DNA of 64,000 bases from Argopecten irradians (Eukaryota > Mollusca > Bivalvia > Pectinida > Pectinidae). The number at the start of each line of letters is the position of its first letter. Positions within the stretch are counted from its first letter, which is position 1. The stretch spans positions 19,079,655-19,143,654 of the forward strand of contig NC_091137.1 of NCBI RefSeq assembly GCF_041381155.1, written 5' to 3'. Shown piece after piece: positions 35,910-49,132 of the stretch. Below the pieces are notes generated by a model. It was not told the origin of the DNA, made no database searches, and saw only the letters and a program-made list of their open reading frames with translations. Made by a program: the position numbers and the translations under genes.

Positions 35910-37681
35910 TTTAAATTTTTTTTTTCACGTGACATAGCTATTTTATTTCTTTTTTTTTATAATTATCTTTTTATTCATGATTTTCATCAGTACAATTAAA
36001 TATACAAATACACTCAATAGACTCTCAAACACATACATACTTACTTAAAAAACATACACTCATATATTTAACACATGCATATACATTCACTTACATACAA
36101 ATACGAAGCTTAAATGTCTAGTACATACGTAGAAAAAATTATACGAATTAGGAGTTTGGAGATGAGGGGAAAAATTATATTGTACTGAATATTAAGGAAA
36201 GGAATCAAAGACAGGATTAGAAGAAAAAGAAAAAAGTGATAGAGTTATAAAGAAAGAAAAAGGAAAATGAAAAGAAAGAAAAAAGAAAAAAAAAAGAAAA
36301 AAAGTTAAAAGAGTCTAGGTAGGATGGAGACGGAGGAACAATTATAACTGTATAAAAAATCTTTAATAAAAAAAAAAAAAAAATGCAATTTCGGCTTTGT
36401 GCAGGGAAAGGGGAAGGGGGGAATAAAATGAAATAAAACAAACAAATTATAAATATGGATTTAAAAAGTTTAATAAAGTAAATGTGTGACAAAGTGCAAT
36501 TATAACTTGATTAGTTTTTCCCATTTTCTCCATTCATTTTCAAATTTAAGTTTTACTTTTTCATCTTTACTATTTGAAATATATTTTTGAATTGTATAAT
36601 GGTCTTTAATTGTGTTGATAAGAGCGTTGATGCTTAATGAGTTGTGTAAACATCTCATTCTGTAAATGTATTGCTTTATAATTATGATAATTTCATTGTC
36701 CACTCTATTACTATGGAGATAATTTTCATGCAAGAGTCCAAATAGAAAGGATTTTATATTAACAGAAAAGGGAATTAAGAGAGCTTGTAATAATGTGTCA
36801 AAACTTTCAAGTAATCCTTGCACTTCGTCACACTCCCATAACAAGTGTGTAATAGTTTCAGGCTCAGTATTGCAGAGTACACAAAGAGGGGAGATAACTA
36901 CTCTGATTTTAAACAAAAATGAATTTGTTGCCAAAATATAATGGATTAATCTATATTGGAACCACTGTAGTTTAGCATTTGTTGTAACATTAAATGGAAT
37001 TTTATATATTTTACACCAAGTTTCATGATCTATATTGTTAAAAATTGCATTCCATTTTCTAGGACCGGACGGTATTATATCGGACTTGTTTAAAAAGTTA
37101 TAAAACAGTTTTGATCCTTTTCTATCTTTGAGAAAGAGTTGCAGATTAATAGGCATATATGGATAATGAATTTGTTTTCTTTGTAAATCATATGAAGAAA
37201 TTAGTTTTTTGGTAGCTGAAACAAGACCTTGGTACTGTAAAAAATTTGTGTTAACTTGGTAAATCTGAATAAATTCTTGATATGTGTAAAATAAACTTCC
37301 TTCTACACTCTTAACAATGTCATTTATGATACACACACCTTTCTGATAATAGTTTTTATAGAAGATTATCTTCCTATCCACCTTAATATCACTGTTATAC
37401 CAAATAGGAGCCATCAAAATGTTTTCCTGACAGATTTTCTCGTTATATTTTGAGCTTAACATATACCACGATTTAAAAACATCACTCCAGAATTTATTTT
37501 TACATTTATTTTCACACATCTTTATATATTCCGAACCACAATTTGAAAGAAGATCAATATTGATAAAAGTTTTTAGAATTGTCTGCCATTTCTCTTTAGT
37601 CTGATAAAGTCTTCTTACCCATGTAAGTTTAAGAGAATTTATAAAAGCTATGGTATTTACACTCATTTTACCAGAAGCCAC
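35910..37681 (-). mobile_element. LINE 3' part (L1/Tx1-like ORF2 C-terminus)
   Basis: A 393-codon frame (37681 down to 36500) contains 'WFQYRLIHYILATN' and the zinc-type end motif 'CVLCNTEPETITHLLWEC', the CxxC...ETxxHLxxxC signature of the C-terminal part of L1/Tx1-type ORF2. An A-rich 3' tail lies at about 35915-35930 on the minus strand. Polypurine tracts around 36225-36305 and an A-run at 36370 are within its 3' region. The element is 5' truncated, starting after the RT core. The kept frame is open throughout, which suggests a fairly recent insertion. Confidence 0.8.
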
Positions 37682-37689
37682 ACACCATT

Positions 37690-38930
37690 ATTATCATTTT
37701 ATGACTCTCAGTACAGCAATAATTGTATATTTTTTCACATTTAGTATTTATTTCAAGTTTGCACTTTGGAATGATATAATTTCGAAATGTGCGTTACTTA
37801 GAGCTATACGTCAAAACATTATTTCACATTATACTGTACTTATAGTATACTCACCCAACCGGTGGAATCAAGTCGCTGGAATGTCATCTGGATAGTCATG
37901 ACTGACTAAAATAGATACAGTAAAGAAGAGTTTAGACTAGAACTAAGTGGTGTAGATTAGAATATAACCTAAAACATAAAACCATTCTTTTAAACGACAG
38001 ATAACAAAAAGCAAATACAAAACACGACAAAATTTATAGATCATTTTATAAGAATAACAGCAAATGCAATATGAATAGTCATTCTTCACTCCTTTCAGTT
38101 TCTATTGGTCCGTTATGCTAGCATTGCTCTTTTATAACACGCTCTTAACTCTCCTCATGACCTCGAAATGGGATCATGCATGTTAAGTAAATTTTCTATA
38201 TTTAGCATCACTCTGAGATGCCCATCTCCACAAACTACCATATCGTCCTGTTTCTTATTGGAAGTTTTGGCTGCTGCATATCTTACTTAATAAATTAGTT
38301 CTTCTGCCCCAAATCTTACACCCATACAATCTAGGATATTTAGTTCAGGACTATTTCATGCCTGTTTCTTTACCAAAGTTCAGGATTTGTCTGACTATGT
38401 ATGTTTATATTTGACTAATAGTTTTGTGTCCTATAATTACAATATGAAGTGCAGTACCATTTATTACATGGTTCTTAAGAAGAATACAGAACTCGCCTGG
38501 CTATGTATTCATTCCTATTTTGTATTACTCTGGTATCATCACAGGACTTCGCCTGGTCACCTAAAAGTAACAGCTAGAATTTATTTCCCTGATATAAAAT
38601 TTTCCACCAAATTTTGCTGGTAAGTTTTTAACCATATTATTACCTACAAATTCTTCATGCAGCAGCTGAAACTAGCTCTGAAGGCTAGATAGGATACTTT
38701 AAGATGACATTAAAGTGTACATATTTCTTCATCTCTCCTATAGGTGATGCGTAGACTAGATAAACATGAATATGAATGAGTATATATACAAGGGATACTG
38801 TAATCTGTAAGTGAAGAAGATATATAAAGTGTAACAACATTGAAAGTATTTAATTCAAAGTTTCAGTAGATAGTTGACATTTTTCTTTCTAACAACAATC
38901 ATTTAATAAGGGATACAAATGTTCTTGGTC
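37690..38930. other. Gene-free stretch
   Basis: No supported gene. Short open frames on the plus strand near 37650-37895 and 38387-38623 have no recognisable content. Confidence 0.35.
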
Positions 38931-40970
38931 CAATTTGCAGTGATCATCGTCTTATTAACTTTTTTACATCCTATTCAGTATATAAACAAACTGTACATAT
39001 AATAAACCGATATATAATTACGATGGTGTTGATATTGATAGATTTAATGATAATATAGGTGATAATGATGTAAATGAGAGAGAATATCTACAGTCCGACC
39101 AAACGATAAGCCTTGGTTTACTAACACGATTAGATTAAAGTCAGACAGAAGAACCGCATCCATAACAATAAGGCTTTTACTTCAAATTCTCCGACTCACT
39201 TGATAAGGTACAAATTAGTTCGAAATGAAACTATTGACTTATTAGAGAAAACAAATCAAGAAACTTAAATCATCGTTAAATAATAAGCACTGGTCTCTAG
39301 ACAAATGATGGGATATTGCTAAATCTTGTTGAAAATTGATAATAAGCAAACTTCTTTATTCTCCAACATCCTTTTGAAAAAGCGGAACAACTAAGTACAT
39401 ACTTCTCTGCAATCTCCACTTCTAATGACCTTGATCCTCTTCCTCCTCCCCATGGACATAAATTAAAATATTATGCTTTTAAAGGGAAATTATTAGGGTG
39501 GTTTAGATATTATCTTCCTGATAGGCCTAAGGCCCCTTTTTTATTTCTACTATATATAAATGACATAACTAATATTGTTACAAGTGATTGCAATTATGTT
39601 TGCAGATGACACTGCATTAAGTGAAGTTATTGATAATTACCAAATTTATGCCGCCAATACACTATCACAAAACCTTTCTTCAAGTACCTGGGCTCTGAAA
39701 TGGGGCATACAGTTTAACCCCACAAAAACTGAATCATTAATGTTTTCAAGGAAACTAAACGTCACTCATTCCAATATATACTTTGACAATAACACATTTA
39801 ATACAGTTAGCTTACATAGACATTTAGGAGTTTTACTTTTGGACGATTGTAAATAGACTCATCATATAGATTATGTATACCAGAAAGCCTTTAAGAGGAT
39901 AAATATTTTAGAAATATTAAAAAAGGAGTTTCACGTAATATTTTTTAAACATTTATAAAACTTATATATCTATTTTAGAATATGCAGATATTTTATGGGA
40001 TAACTGTAATGAACAGTGTACACTTCTGCTAGAGTCTGTTTACGTAGAAACCGCCACCAGGATTATAACGGGATTGCGCTGAGGTACCTCTGATGATATA
40101 CTTTATAAAGAATTAGCTTGGGAATATCTCTCTGATCGGTGTAAAAACACAAACTTAATACAGTATTATGTTAAAATACTCCATGGCCATGCTCCAGAGC
40201 ATTTGAAAGCAAGGGTACAACCATTTTTAAGACAGCCTGAAAATGAGATATATCCACTAAGGATGACAAGATATTTTAATATTCCTATGTACAGAACTGC
40301 AAGTTACTATAATAGTTTTTCTAAGTACCTTTAGGGAATTTTATTCTTTCGCTCTAAATTTTTCGAATGTTAATTCTGTTGCTCAATTTTAAACACTCAT
40401 TTTTTATATTAATAAAGTGGAATATGATATAACGAATATCTTTATGAACAAAGGTCCTCGAATTGTAAAAAAAAATGTATTTATGCCAGCTCAAAAATTC
40501 CTCTTACAATCTAAATTCTTACCTTTATCGCGATCATTTCAGAGATTCACCAACGTATTTTTGTGGCCTTGGTGATGAAATAGCCGAACATTATCTTTTT
40601 ATTAGTCCATTATTTAATGAACCAATATTAACACTCACTACCAAAGTACGCAATCCTAATATCCCCCATTCGCATTTTAACACAAAAACTCGATTACATG
40701 GCTGTGACCATTGTGATGAAGAAATGAATACATATTTATTGCAATGTACAATGTATATTGGACTTCATAACAGAACCTAAAATATTTTTCAATGGTGATA
40801 GATTGGGGAGATACACTAAAGTAATATTCATTCAAGATGCAATATCAAATGTTAAACTATTTTGTTGATAATTGTACCATACCGGATATGTTTGGAGATG
40901 GCTAATATAGCCTTTACCTGATGCCAAATCCATTTGCATCTTATTTGCAATAAAATTTGTTGAAATTAAA
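38931..40970 (+). mobile_element. Decayed LINE (CR1/Jockey-like), endonuclease end to 3' tail
   Basis: Pieces in the expected order, in different frames, are: an endonuclease end with 'CSDHRLINF' (about 38935), a linker with 'KPWFTNTIR', the RT centre with 'FLLYINDI' and 'FADDTALS' (about 39540-39630), 'FNPTKTESLMFSRK' and 'RHLGVLL', and a C-terminal part with 'RIITGLR' and 'LYKELAWEYLSDR' (about 40050-40130). The copy has several stops and frameshifts and is not functional. The 3' end is near 40960 ('gttgaaattaaatatgaatg'). Confidence 0.7.
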
Positions 40971-40979
40971 TATGAATGA

Positions 40980-42060
40980 GTAATGAATTATTTACAAATA
41001 TGAAAAACTGAATTAAACAGTTGCCGAAAAGTAAAGAAAACAAAAAGAGGAATCATAGACCTATCCAAGTAATAAAATCTATTTAACTGGGGATAACAAG
41101 AACGCATACGTAGATTGAAATGTAGTGGAGTGATCAAAGCAGAACCACATAGCATGTTTACATTAAAATGAATAACTAGTTTACCAATCATTGAGTATTT
41201 GATCATTAGATAAATATAGGATATTTGGACAGTTAACCAATGTTTATTAGGCAAAAGTTTTTGATACCATTTTATTTTAGAAAAGGTTCATAACTAACCA
41301 TCATATATTAAATTAAAAAAAAAAGAAATCTTTTATTCAATTAAAATAAATTATATCTTCAGCCATTCTCTAAGGACAGTCTTCAATTCTATAATAGGTT
41401 TAATCTTTTTTTCCTCCTATCAAATTATGTGGCATTTTAAATGAAGTATTGAAAAACTAATTGGAATGATATATGATACATCCTTTCCGTTTTTACAATT
41501 TTAAAATCACTGAATAAAATAATTTTGAAATTTTAAAAAAATGGTTGTAGTGCATAAACATCTACTGAGATAAACTTGACTCAGCATTGTTTTCTGACAA
41601 TAACATATGTTCTATAGTCTCGCTTTGATTGTTACAATTGTTGCATGTATCGAGTAGTATTTTGTTTATTAGTTTTATAATTTGGTTTTCCCTCCTTTTT
41701 TCTTCTTTTATTGTGAGTATCAATAAATAAAATTTAAACTTTAGATATGGGTTTGTGATGTGAATTGAAACAAAAATATTTTCTTTTATAATGTAAAAGC
41801 AAAGAAAATATACATTGCTGTTTTACTTTCTCCTTTTGTAAAACTTGTAATAAGTTCCAATAATTTTCAATAAGCTTAATAAACATGTTATCGTATGTGA
41901 CACCTAAATAATACTTTTTGCTATATTTCGTTGAGAAAATTTTTAATTTACAGTTTGTGGTAATTTTTAATTTTTAAATATAATTATCATTACATGTGTT
42001 ATTTCTTTCTCCTTTTGTTAGTACGCGTTTTTGACTTGTTCTTTGGGTATTCAATATTGA
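40980..42060 (-). mobile_element. Heavily decayed LINE tail (L1/Tx1-like)
   Basis: On the minus strand, near 41670-41600, the translation 'LLDTCNNCNNQSETIEHML' carries the CxxC...ETIxH motif seen in the L1/Tx1-like LINE at 35910-37681. A further 88-codon frame lies at 41254-40988. No long frame spans the whole and the RT core is absent, so this is an old fragment. Boundaries are approximate. Confidence 0.5.
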
Positions 42061-42900
42061 GCTGATTTATGTGTATCGAATCAGATTTCTTTTATATTGA
42101 ATCATATCTTTATTGCACATTCCTTTTTATATTTGCTTTTGATATCCTCGCAATACAAATATTGTTGGTCCTCGCTCATGAATACTACAAGAACGATAGT
42201 AATTATACAATAATTGTATAGATACATTCAATGTTCTGTGATGTTCATCTAGTGAAACAAGCTAATGTGCAGACCTCAAACAGTGATATTCCTTGTCTTT
42301 ACTCTGAAGTTTAAAACAGTATAATATTTGACTGCATAAAGGGACCATTTGTCCTCAATTTTATCTGCATTGGTGTATAATTCTTATTTCGAAATGTTAA
42401 TATCTTAAATCCATTATTTTTCTCTGCATATTTATCATTTTCGATGAACATGGTAATTTCTAAATAAATAGTGCATTATCATTCCATTCACTAGTATTCC
42501 TTTATCAACTTATTATTGTTTTAAATCACCCTTTGATTCTTGGTTATTTTTATTTTAGTTACCAAAATCAGATTTTTATTTCATATTAAACTATCATTTC
42601 GCTTTTCATTTATAAAATGCATTCTAATTACATTACTACATACTCTTGCATATTACGTATCTAATATATTGGTAATATAACCGAAAATGAAAGACGTTAT
42701 TCCTTTGAATGCAACTGATTGCATATGTGTAATGTTGCAGAACTTCCTTTTGGTCGAGACATGTGTAATATGTATATGGCTCACGTAATACCAATACGTT
42801 GGGTTATAGGGCTAGTCTGAAGAATTTTATCCGAGACATAAATCATGCCAAGGGGCATGTAAAAACTGAACAGGACGGAATTCGACGTCTCTCTGTCTTG
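42061..42900. other. Gene-free stretch upstream of G3
   Basis: No coding exon is supported. The last 100 bp lead into the G3 promoter. Confidence 0.4.
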
Positions 42901-42902
42901 AC

Positions 42903-42975
42903 ACCGGAAGTTCTGCTCTGTGTATAAAAGACACAACCTTCATTCAGTCTTCAGTATTTTGCAGTCTACAGTAAA
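42903..42975 (+). promoter_or_regulatory. G3 core promoter and 5'UTR exon
   Basis: 'accggaagt' (42903-42911) precedes 'tataaaag' (42923-42930) by the same 12-nt distance as in G2. The leader contains 'cagtattttgcag', and the exon ends at 'gtaaa|gtaagtac' (42975/42976). Conservation between G2 and G3 covers the box, TATA and leader, while the flanks are diverged. Confidence 0.75.
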
Positions 42976-43333
42976 GTAAGTACATGCTTATTTATGACAT
43001 CGTAAAATTTTATCTCAGCTAAGAATTTGTGTTGTGCTTGAAATTAATAAGTGGTTTTCTTCAATGAGTTTTAGGAAAAATATTTACCTTGTATAAATCC
43101 ATTCCGCTTAGGACATTCAATTATTTTATTTTTTATTTTCTCTATTTCCATCGTTTTCTTGCTTTGAATTCAGTTGTGCCATTTTGGAAATAGCAGAATC
43201 AATATGAATAATTGTGTACAACCTCTTTTGAAGTAAATAGTAACTAGACTTCAGTATTAACTTTATAAATGCTAGCTAATTTAGTAAACTTTGTCAATTC
43301 AATTCTAACTATTTCACTAGGTATTCAGTCAAG

Positions 43334-43965
43334 ATGAGAACTATCAACGTCACTCTTTTCGTCGTCGTCGTCGTCGCTCTGGGTCTCAGCGCCTGTCTGG
43401 GACAGGATGATTTCTTTGATGACGATGATGACTACTACGGCTACCCCAGGTATGCGGTGGGTGGATACCCCGCCGCTCATGGATACCGAATGGGCCAATA
43501 TGCTGCCCCCATGTACCTCCCACCCCCTGCTGCCGCTCCTATCGCCGCCGCTGGAGGTTTCGGTGATGATGATCTCTTCGGTATCGGTAACAATGGCTTC
43601 CGTAAGTACAATAATCAGCCATTTCATAGATTTTATCATGTCTGAAAAATACCTGACATTATTGCTTTATAGCGAATTAATTATCTACTAAGATCGAGTA
43701 TTGAAGTGACAGAAGCCAATCGGGATATATATGTTGTATCCAGTACGTAAAATGATACATCTGCAGTTTTTAACACTGAATTACTTAATTCACTAATGCA
43801 CTTTAACAATTTTGAAGTAAACGTATTTGAAATTGGCATTCTTTTGTTATATTATTCATTTTGTTTTAATCATTGATAAATAAATAAAGTCTATTTATTT
43901 TTACAGTTCTCCTTCTCCTTCTCCTGCCATTCCTCCTGAGATCTAACGGAGGTATCCTCGGATAA
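43334..43965 (+). CDS. G3: secreted acidic/Gly-Tyr protein with hydrophobic C-terminal tail
   Basis: Coding exons are 43334-43601 and 43907-43965, joined in phase 1 (C|TT, Leu), giving 108 residues. It is the closest paralogue of G2. The leader 'gtattcagtcaa' precedes the ATG. The signal peptide (TLFVVVVVALGLSACLG) has one Val more than G2, in a GTC repeat. The acidic head 'QDDFFDDDDDYYGYP' and 'YAVGGYP' follow. It has no GYGKG repeat block; a Pro/Ala segment (PMYLPPPAAAPIAAAGG) and 'DDDLFGIGNNGF' follow directly. The tail exon gives seven Leu, 'PFLLRSNGGILG' and stop. The missing repeat block accounts for most of the length difference from G2. Cellular role unknown; secretion and a mineral-binding acidic head are inferences. 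Confidence 0.85.
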
Positions 43966-44493
43966 ACCAGCTACTTCGCTGTTTCTGTGTCTTAAACTAC
44001 AATATGTGTAAGTATTATGTGATATAAGAACAACAAAAGTGTTACAGTCTGGTTGTATAATAGCTATTGTAACTATACATTGATTCGATTGTCTTGATGT
44101 CATACATTACCTTGGGCATTTATTTAGATTTCCTACAAACCAATTAAGGTATTTAACAAACAAATAACTATTATCTGTTTGTATAAATCTGGGATTTTTC
44201 ACACTTCATTAACGCCGCACGTCTGTGTATCTCCAAATACCTTATTTCGTAAAACAGTGGAATAGTTTATATTCTGTTAAATCATTTACTTAAGAGTATC
44301 AATCAATATACAAGGAAGCATTGGTATAATCATTGAAATGGTAATAATTTCACCATGATTGGCTCGTAATTTCTTAAGAAAAAAGAGCAAAATATATCTT
44401 GTTATCATATTTATTCGCTGTAATAATTTAGTTAATGAAAACATTAATCATTATAAATTTGTATTTTCATGCTTTACTTTTCTTTGTTTTCAG

Positions 44494-44600
44494 ATGTCGC
44501 GCAATATTACTCTTTGTTTGGACGATCTGTGGAAATCCATCACTTCATGTTGTTCTGTTCATTTGACGCTCATTATTTATTAATAAATATGCCTATATGA
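44494..44600 (+). other. G3 conserved 3'UTR exon
   Basis: The donor 'atgt|gtaagta' (44007/44008) is 42 nt after the stop codon. The acceptor 'gttttcag' at 44493 opens an exon starting 'atgtcgcgcaatattac' and containing 'tctgtggaaatcc', as in G2. AATAAA lies at about 44581. Confidence 0.7.
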
Positions 44601-44684
44601 ATATACATGAGACTTTGTTTGCTCTCTACCCTTATCTGTAACGGGAAGCTTGAAATGTTTGTTGTACAGAAGTTTTTGGTGTGT

Positions 44685-45115
44685 TTATGGTTGCGTTGCA
44701 CTATATAACTAACTTTCTCTCGCAATTTTTAAATTTTAAAAACGAGTTCGCAAAGATAAACATTCGCGAATTTAAAAAATTGAATAGAAATGCCTATCAA
44801 TATGAATGGTGTAGATATTAACTCTCGAAGATAAACTTTCGCTAATTTTTTTGGATTGCGAATTCGTGAACGTAAATTACAGAACATTGTTCATGCGTAA
44901 TGTAATGATATGGTATATGGTATGATTTTGTAGTACATAACCTTTTGTGGGTGCGTTTGATCTTAATGGTTGTTTTGTACTATAAATCAAACTTTCTTTC
45001 TTGGCTTTTAAATTTCGAGAGACTCCATTTCAAAACAAGTTTCCGAAGATTTACATCCGTGGATTTAAACAATGAATGGGGATTCCTATCAATGTGAATA
45101 GTGTTAATAGCAGAG
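44685..45115. repeat. Two diverged tandem copies of a roughly 280-bp segment
   Basis: Copies start near 44690 and 44965. Shared blocks include 'tactataa', 'actttct', 'aagataaacattcgcg' against 'aagatttacatccgtg', and 'tcctatcaatgtgaat' against 'gcctatcaatatgaat'. The second copy is shorter. Likely a local duplication of an old repeat, with no coding content. Confidence 0.5.
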
Positions 45116-46355
45116 ATTTTATTAAGACTTATTTACATCATGATAAACAGAGAAAATGGTAAAACTTTAAAGGAATTTTTAGGAAGGAGTTGCGAGCTAA
45201 AATATTTGAATTTTAACAGTAAATATCATTTACTAAATGGTATGAATGTCACACTATTTATATTCTTAGTCATAAAAGCTATGTTTCATGTGTCTCCTGC
45301 TATCACAATGAATCAGGAAATAACACTTATTTGAAGACGCTGATTTTCATGCTATCATTAAAATACAATTGTAGACACAGAATCTTCCAAATTCATCAGA
45401 ATTACGACAAAGACTTCTTTATAAACACACAAAATAAACAGGTTTCACAATATAATAGCTAGGGTACACTATTGACACACACTTTTCTTCATGCTTAGAG
45501 TAGTCGGTGGCGTAAACCACAACTATCAACCAGAACAAAACATCAGCAAGCCAATACAACTGGATGGAAGGATAAAATAATCAGTTTTTGATGAAATCAT
45601 TACAGAACATAAATGTGTTTATTTCTAGTAGAACCTGTGATGTTTCATTTATTTACAATTAAGATGCTCGAAAAAATAGCACTTATGCACCATCGTAGTA
45701 ACAGAATACAACTAGATTACATAAATATTGAATTAAAACATCCGTTTGATAAAAGACTCCAGAAAAGTATGATAACCGCAGATATAAATGAAAGATCCGG
45801 GAGATAGTCGTTGGCAGTTTCTTTCACGACACCCGTCCAACATACCTTACGAAAGATTTAAAGTTGTATGGTCTATAACTTTCGCTCTTTTGGTCATAGT
45901 GAAAACTGTTTAGGTGTTATACATATTTTTCTCCGTCTGCTTGAGTTACAAACTTTCTAATTTTACCACTTTTATAAAGTTGCAGCACTGGAAGTATCTT
46001 TAATTATAAAAGTAAAAAATCTTTTAATCGTGTACACGTGAAAAATAGGCTCGAAAGATGCCGAATCATTTCGAACTCCTCCGAACATCGTCGCGACAAT
46101 CTCGAAGTAAACGAGAGTTGTGAAACCAAGAGAAAATATCAACAATTTTTCATAAACAAAATATGTGGTCGACCTCATCAGACTCTATCTACAAAGAAAA
46201 TAATGCTCGCACATTACAATATTTGATACACACAACATTTTACGGTAATGTGTAAATTGGATGTTTCAAATACTTAATTTGTGGACATATACTAGCATGA
46301 TTTGCTCATATAGGCCAGAAGGAAAACGTAAAGAAACACATGTGTGCTTACGCTA
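45116..46355. other. Gene-free stretch between G3 and the duplicated upstream region of G4
   Basis: Several frames of 60-77 codons (45101-45334, 45613-45807, 46038-46226) lack motifs, signal peptides and splice context. No gene can be supported. Confidence 0.4.
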
Positions 46356-46359
46356 GTTA

Positions 46360-46490
46360 CCTGGCTCACCACGTGCAGGTCGTGTCGAACGTCAGTCACG
46401 TGATACGATTAGGAATCCGACAAAACCCGAAGTCAGTGAACATGGCGGTGATTGAAGGCGCTTTATTCAAAACCGGGAATATATGATTCC
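46360..46490 (+). promoter_or_regulatory. Possible duplicated promoter remnant related to G4 upstream DNA
   Basis: It contains 'acccgaagtc', then 'catggcggtgattg' and an A/T-rich 'gggaatatatga'. The same order, 'acccggaagtc', 'catggcggtgattg' and 'ggtataaaaac', is found at 49133-49214 before the G4 first exon. No signal-peptide exon follows, so this looks like a copy of a promoter without its gene. Confidence 0.4.
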
Positions 46491-47559
46491 TAGATTTCGG
46501 CTCTCTTATAGGCCGACATATGCTTTTGGGGAGCTAAATCATCAAGTTACATTTCAATGTTTAAATATCAAATGTTTAAGTTACATATCGTTACAGTGAA
46601 ATTAGCAGCAATACAACTTAAAAATAAATTCTAAACAGTGGAGACTGTCACGATTTATTATTTTGAAATAACAGATACATTGGCAATGAAACATTCCTAT
46701 CTATATGATTATAATAAATCATAGCGTTTATCAGACGGAGTACAATTTTAACAAAAATTAATTTCAATATATAATGTAAGTGAAAAGAGATTGAACAATA
46801 ATATTTATATAAGTTCTCTCCTAGGTGCACAAAATGCATATATACAAATGAAATCAATTATTGTTATAAACGGTATGATATAGTGTTTTGCAGTATACAT
46901 TGTATTTACAAACATTTCTATAAAATATATTCTTAAAAGTAATGACAATGCTTTTAAAATGTTTTATAAAGAATGTTAATTTTGTTTTTCAAAGAAATAC
47001 AATAATAGAGAAGTTTGGACCTAGTAGCTGTGAAGTAATTACATTGATTTTAGACATCCTCGATATTCCATAAAGTTCCATCCTCCTCTGGACTATATTA
47101 TACCAAAACTTAATGCACTTCAGGAGAAAAAACTGACCAATCAGAGACTATCTTTGAAGGTTTATAGAGAGCGACATTCAACTTTAAAGCCATACTCGAT
47201 ATACCCAATCGTTCTTCTCTAATTTTCCTTTCGTACCAAATAAGGTTTTACTTTTTACACGTTTAACATGCGATTACAAAATTTATATAAATTGCCTTTG
47301 TAATAAATATAAAGCACTTTCACTATTCGCAGCATTCTAGAACAAGTATGATTATACAAATGTAAATGCCAAATGCACTGCAGTGTATAAGGGGTCATAA
47401 TCCATTATCATTATCACTATTAATTAATGTACATATTTATTTGTCTTTTTTATTTTGTAAAAGGTACATAATCCACTATGATTTTCATTGTTATTGTTAT
47501 TTATTTTTTTATTTTATCTATCTATTTTAGAAAATTCATTGTTAACCATTTCAATTTCA

Positions 47560-48030
47560 TTTACTGTTACGCCCCCTGATAACTGGGTAATGAATTCTAT
47601 TGCAATGTAATAAGAAGCATTTCAATTTGATCTAATTTAATTTAGCAGAAAAAAGTTATGTTTTTGAAATAATGAACATCATTTCATTTACTCGAATATC
47701 TTTTATCAAAAAAGTAGCGAAATAATTTGAAAGCGTAAAACGTGTTACCATGACGGCATATGCCCCGATAACTGGGTAATGAATTCGATTGAGAATCTAT
47801 AATATGTTCTTGTGACCTAATAACGACATGTGTAGGTATTCACTATTACATACGTCAGGTAATAATTACATAAACCCGGGGGCGATGATAGTCGGACTAC
47901 CTGATGTTACCTATAACATAGCGGTACTTTGATTAGCCATTCCTACTATTTTATAGCACGCCTTACACACCAACACACGACTGTTGAAAGCGAACGTGTT
48001 TGTAACCAACAATCAAACCACTACACCCTT
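47560..48030 (+). repeat. Segmental duplication, left copy
   Basis: This matches 48690-49125 over about 450 bp: 'tttgaaataatgaacatcat', 'gataactgggtaa', 'gagaatctataatatgttct', 'aataacgacatgtgtaggta' and 'gtcggactacctgatgttac'. Within it, 'gataactgggtaatgaatt' occurs twice (47579 and 47769), so the left copy has an extra internal repeat. No coding content. Confidence 0.7.
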
Positions 48031-48689
48031 CTTTGAACAATAGTCTTTTACATAATCATTTAGAACATTTTTTTACAGCGATGGAGAGTGGTAACGACAC
48101 ATTGGACATATTGTTAAATCATCAGTTATATCACATTTTCTAATAAAAACTTAAGCTTAATGTCGTCGCCAAACACTTCAACACCATCAACAACTCAAAC
48201 GACCAATATTAAAGTTCAGAAATCCCACCTGATCCCCTTTGTTCTTGTCTCAACACAAATGAAACTATCAGTCATTTCTTACTACGAAGACTTTAGGGAA
48301 ATATGTTTGGCAAAAAAAATGATAATACAAAACGATTGGATCAAGTTTGTTCAGTGAGAACAAACAACACATATAGTGCAGACTTTAGTGAACGATTTTC
48401 TTTTAGCTCTCAACAGAAATTTAAATCTCTGCTCTCATTAACACATTGTAATACATTCTATTGGTATCAAAAGTCTCTTGCACCAGTATGTTTAAACTGC
48501 AGTTGTAGTTTTCTTGGTTTTTTTTTAATTCGCAATGAAACTGCTTTTCATTGTTATACATTGTTAACTTTCTGTTTCAATCAATTATCACTCTGTTATC
48601 CGCTATATTTTCTGCTCAATAAACTTTCTAAAGTATAAATTGATGTTACTTCAGACAGACTATTGCTTTTGTAATGAATATAAAACATT

Positions 48690-49125
48690 TATTTTGGACA
48701 TTCAATGTCATTAGAAACATTTTAATTTGATTTAATTTGTTTCAGCAGAAAAAAAGTTTGTTATTTTTGAAATAATGAACATCATTTCATTTACTCGAAT
48801 ATTTTTTATTTGATTAGTAGTGGAATCATTTAAAATCGTAAAACGTGTGACGATTACTGCCTGTTACGCCCATTGATAACTGGGTAACGAATTCCATTGA
48901 GAATCTATAATATGTTCTCGTGACCTAATAACGACATGTGTAGGTATTCACTATTACATACATTAGGTAATAATTATATAAACCCGAGGGCGATAAAAGT
49001 CGGACTACCTGATGTTACCTGTAAAATGGTGGTACTTTAATTAGGTATTCCTACTATTTTATTGTAATTCTAGCGCGCCTACACCAGCACGAGTCTGCTG
49101 GAGGCGAACGTGTACTGCCAAAGGC
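48690..49125 (+). repeat. Segmental duplication, right copy (abuts the G4 promoter)
   Basis: It shares with 47560-48030 the blocks listed there, offset by about 1.09 kb. It runs directly into the G4 upstream sequence ('gagtctgctggaggcgaacg', whose partner is 'acgactgttgaaagcgaacg' at about 47980), so the duplication included part of the G4 upstream region. Confidence 0.7.
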
Positions 49126-49132
49126 GGACCAC

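Noticed and set aside
43407-43691. Second plus-strand frame of 94 codons overlapping G3
   Set aside because: Out of frame with the conserved signal peptide and tail junction; no similarity to the paralogues.
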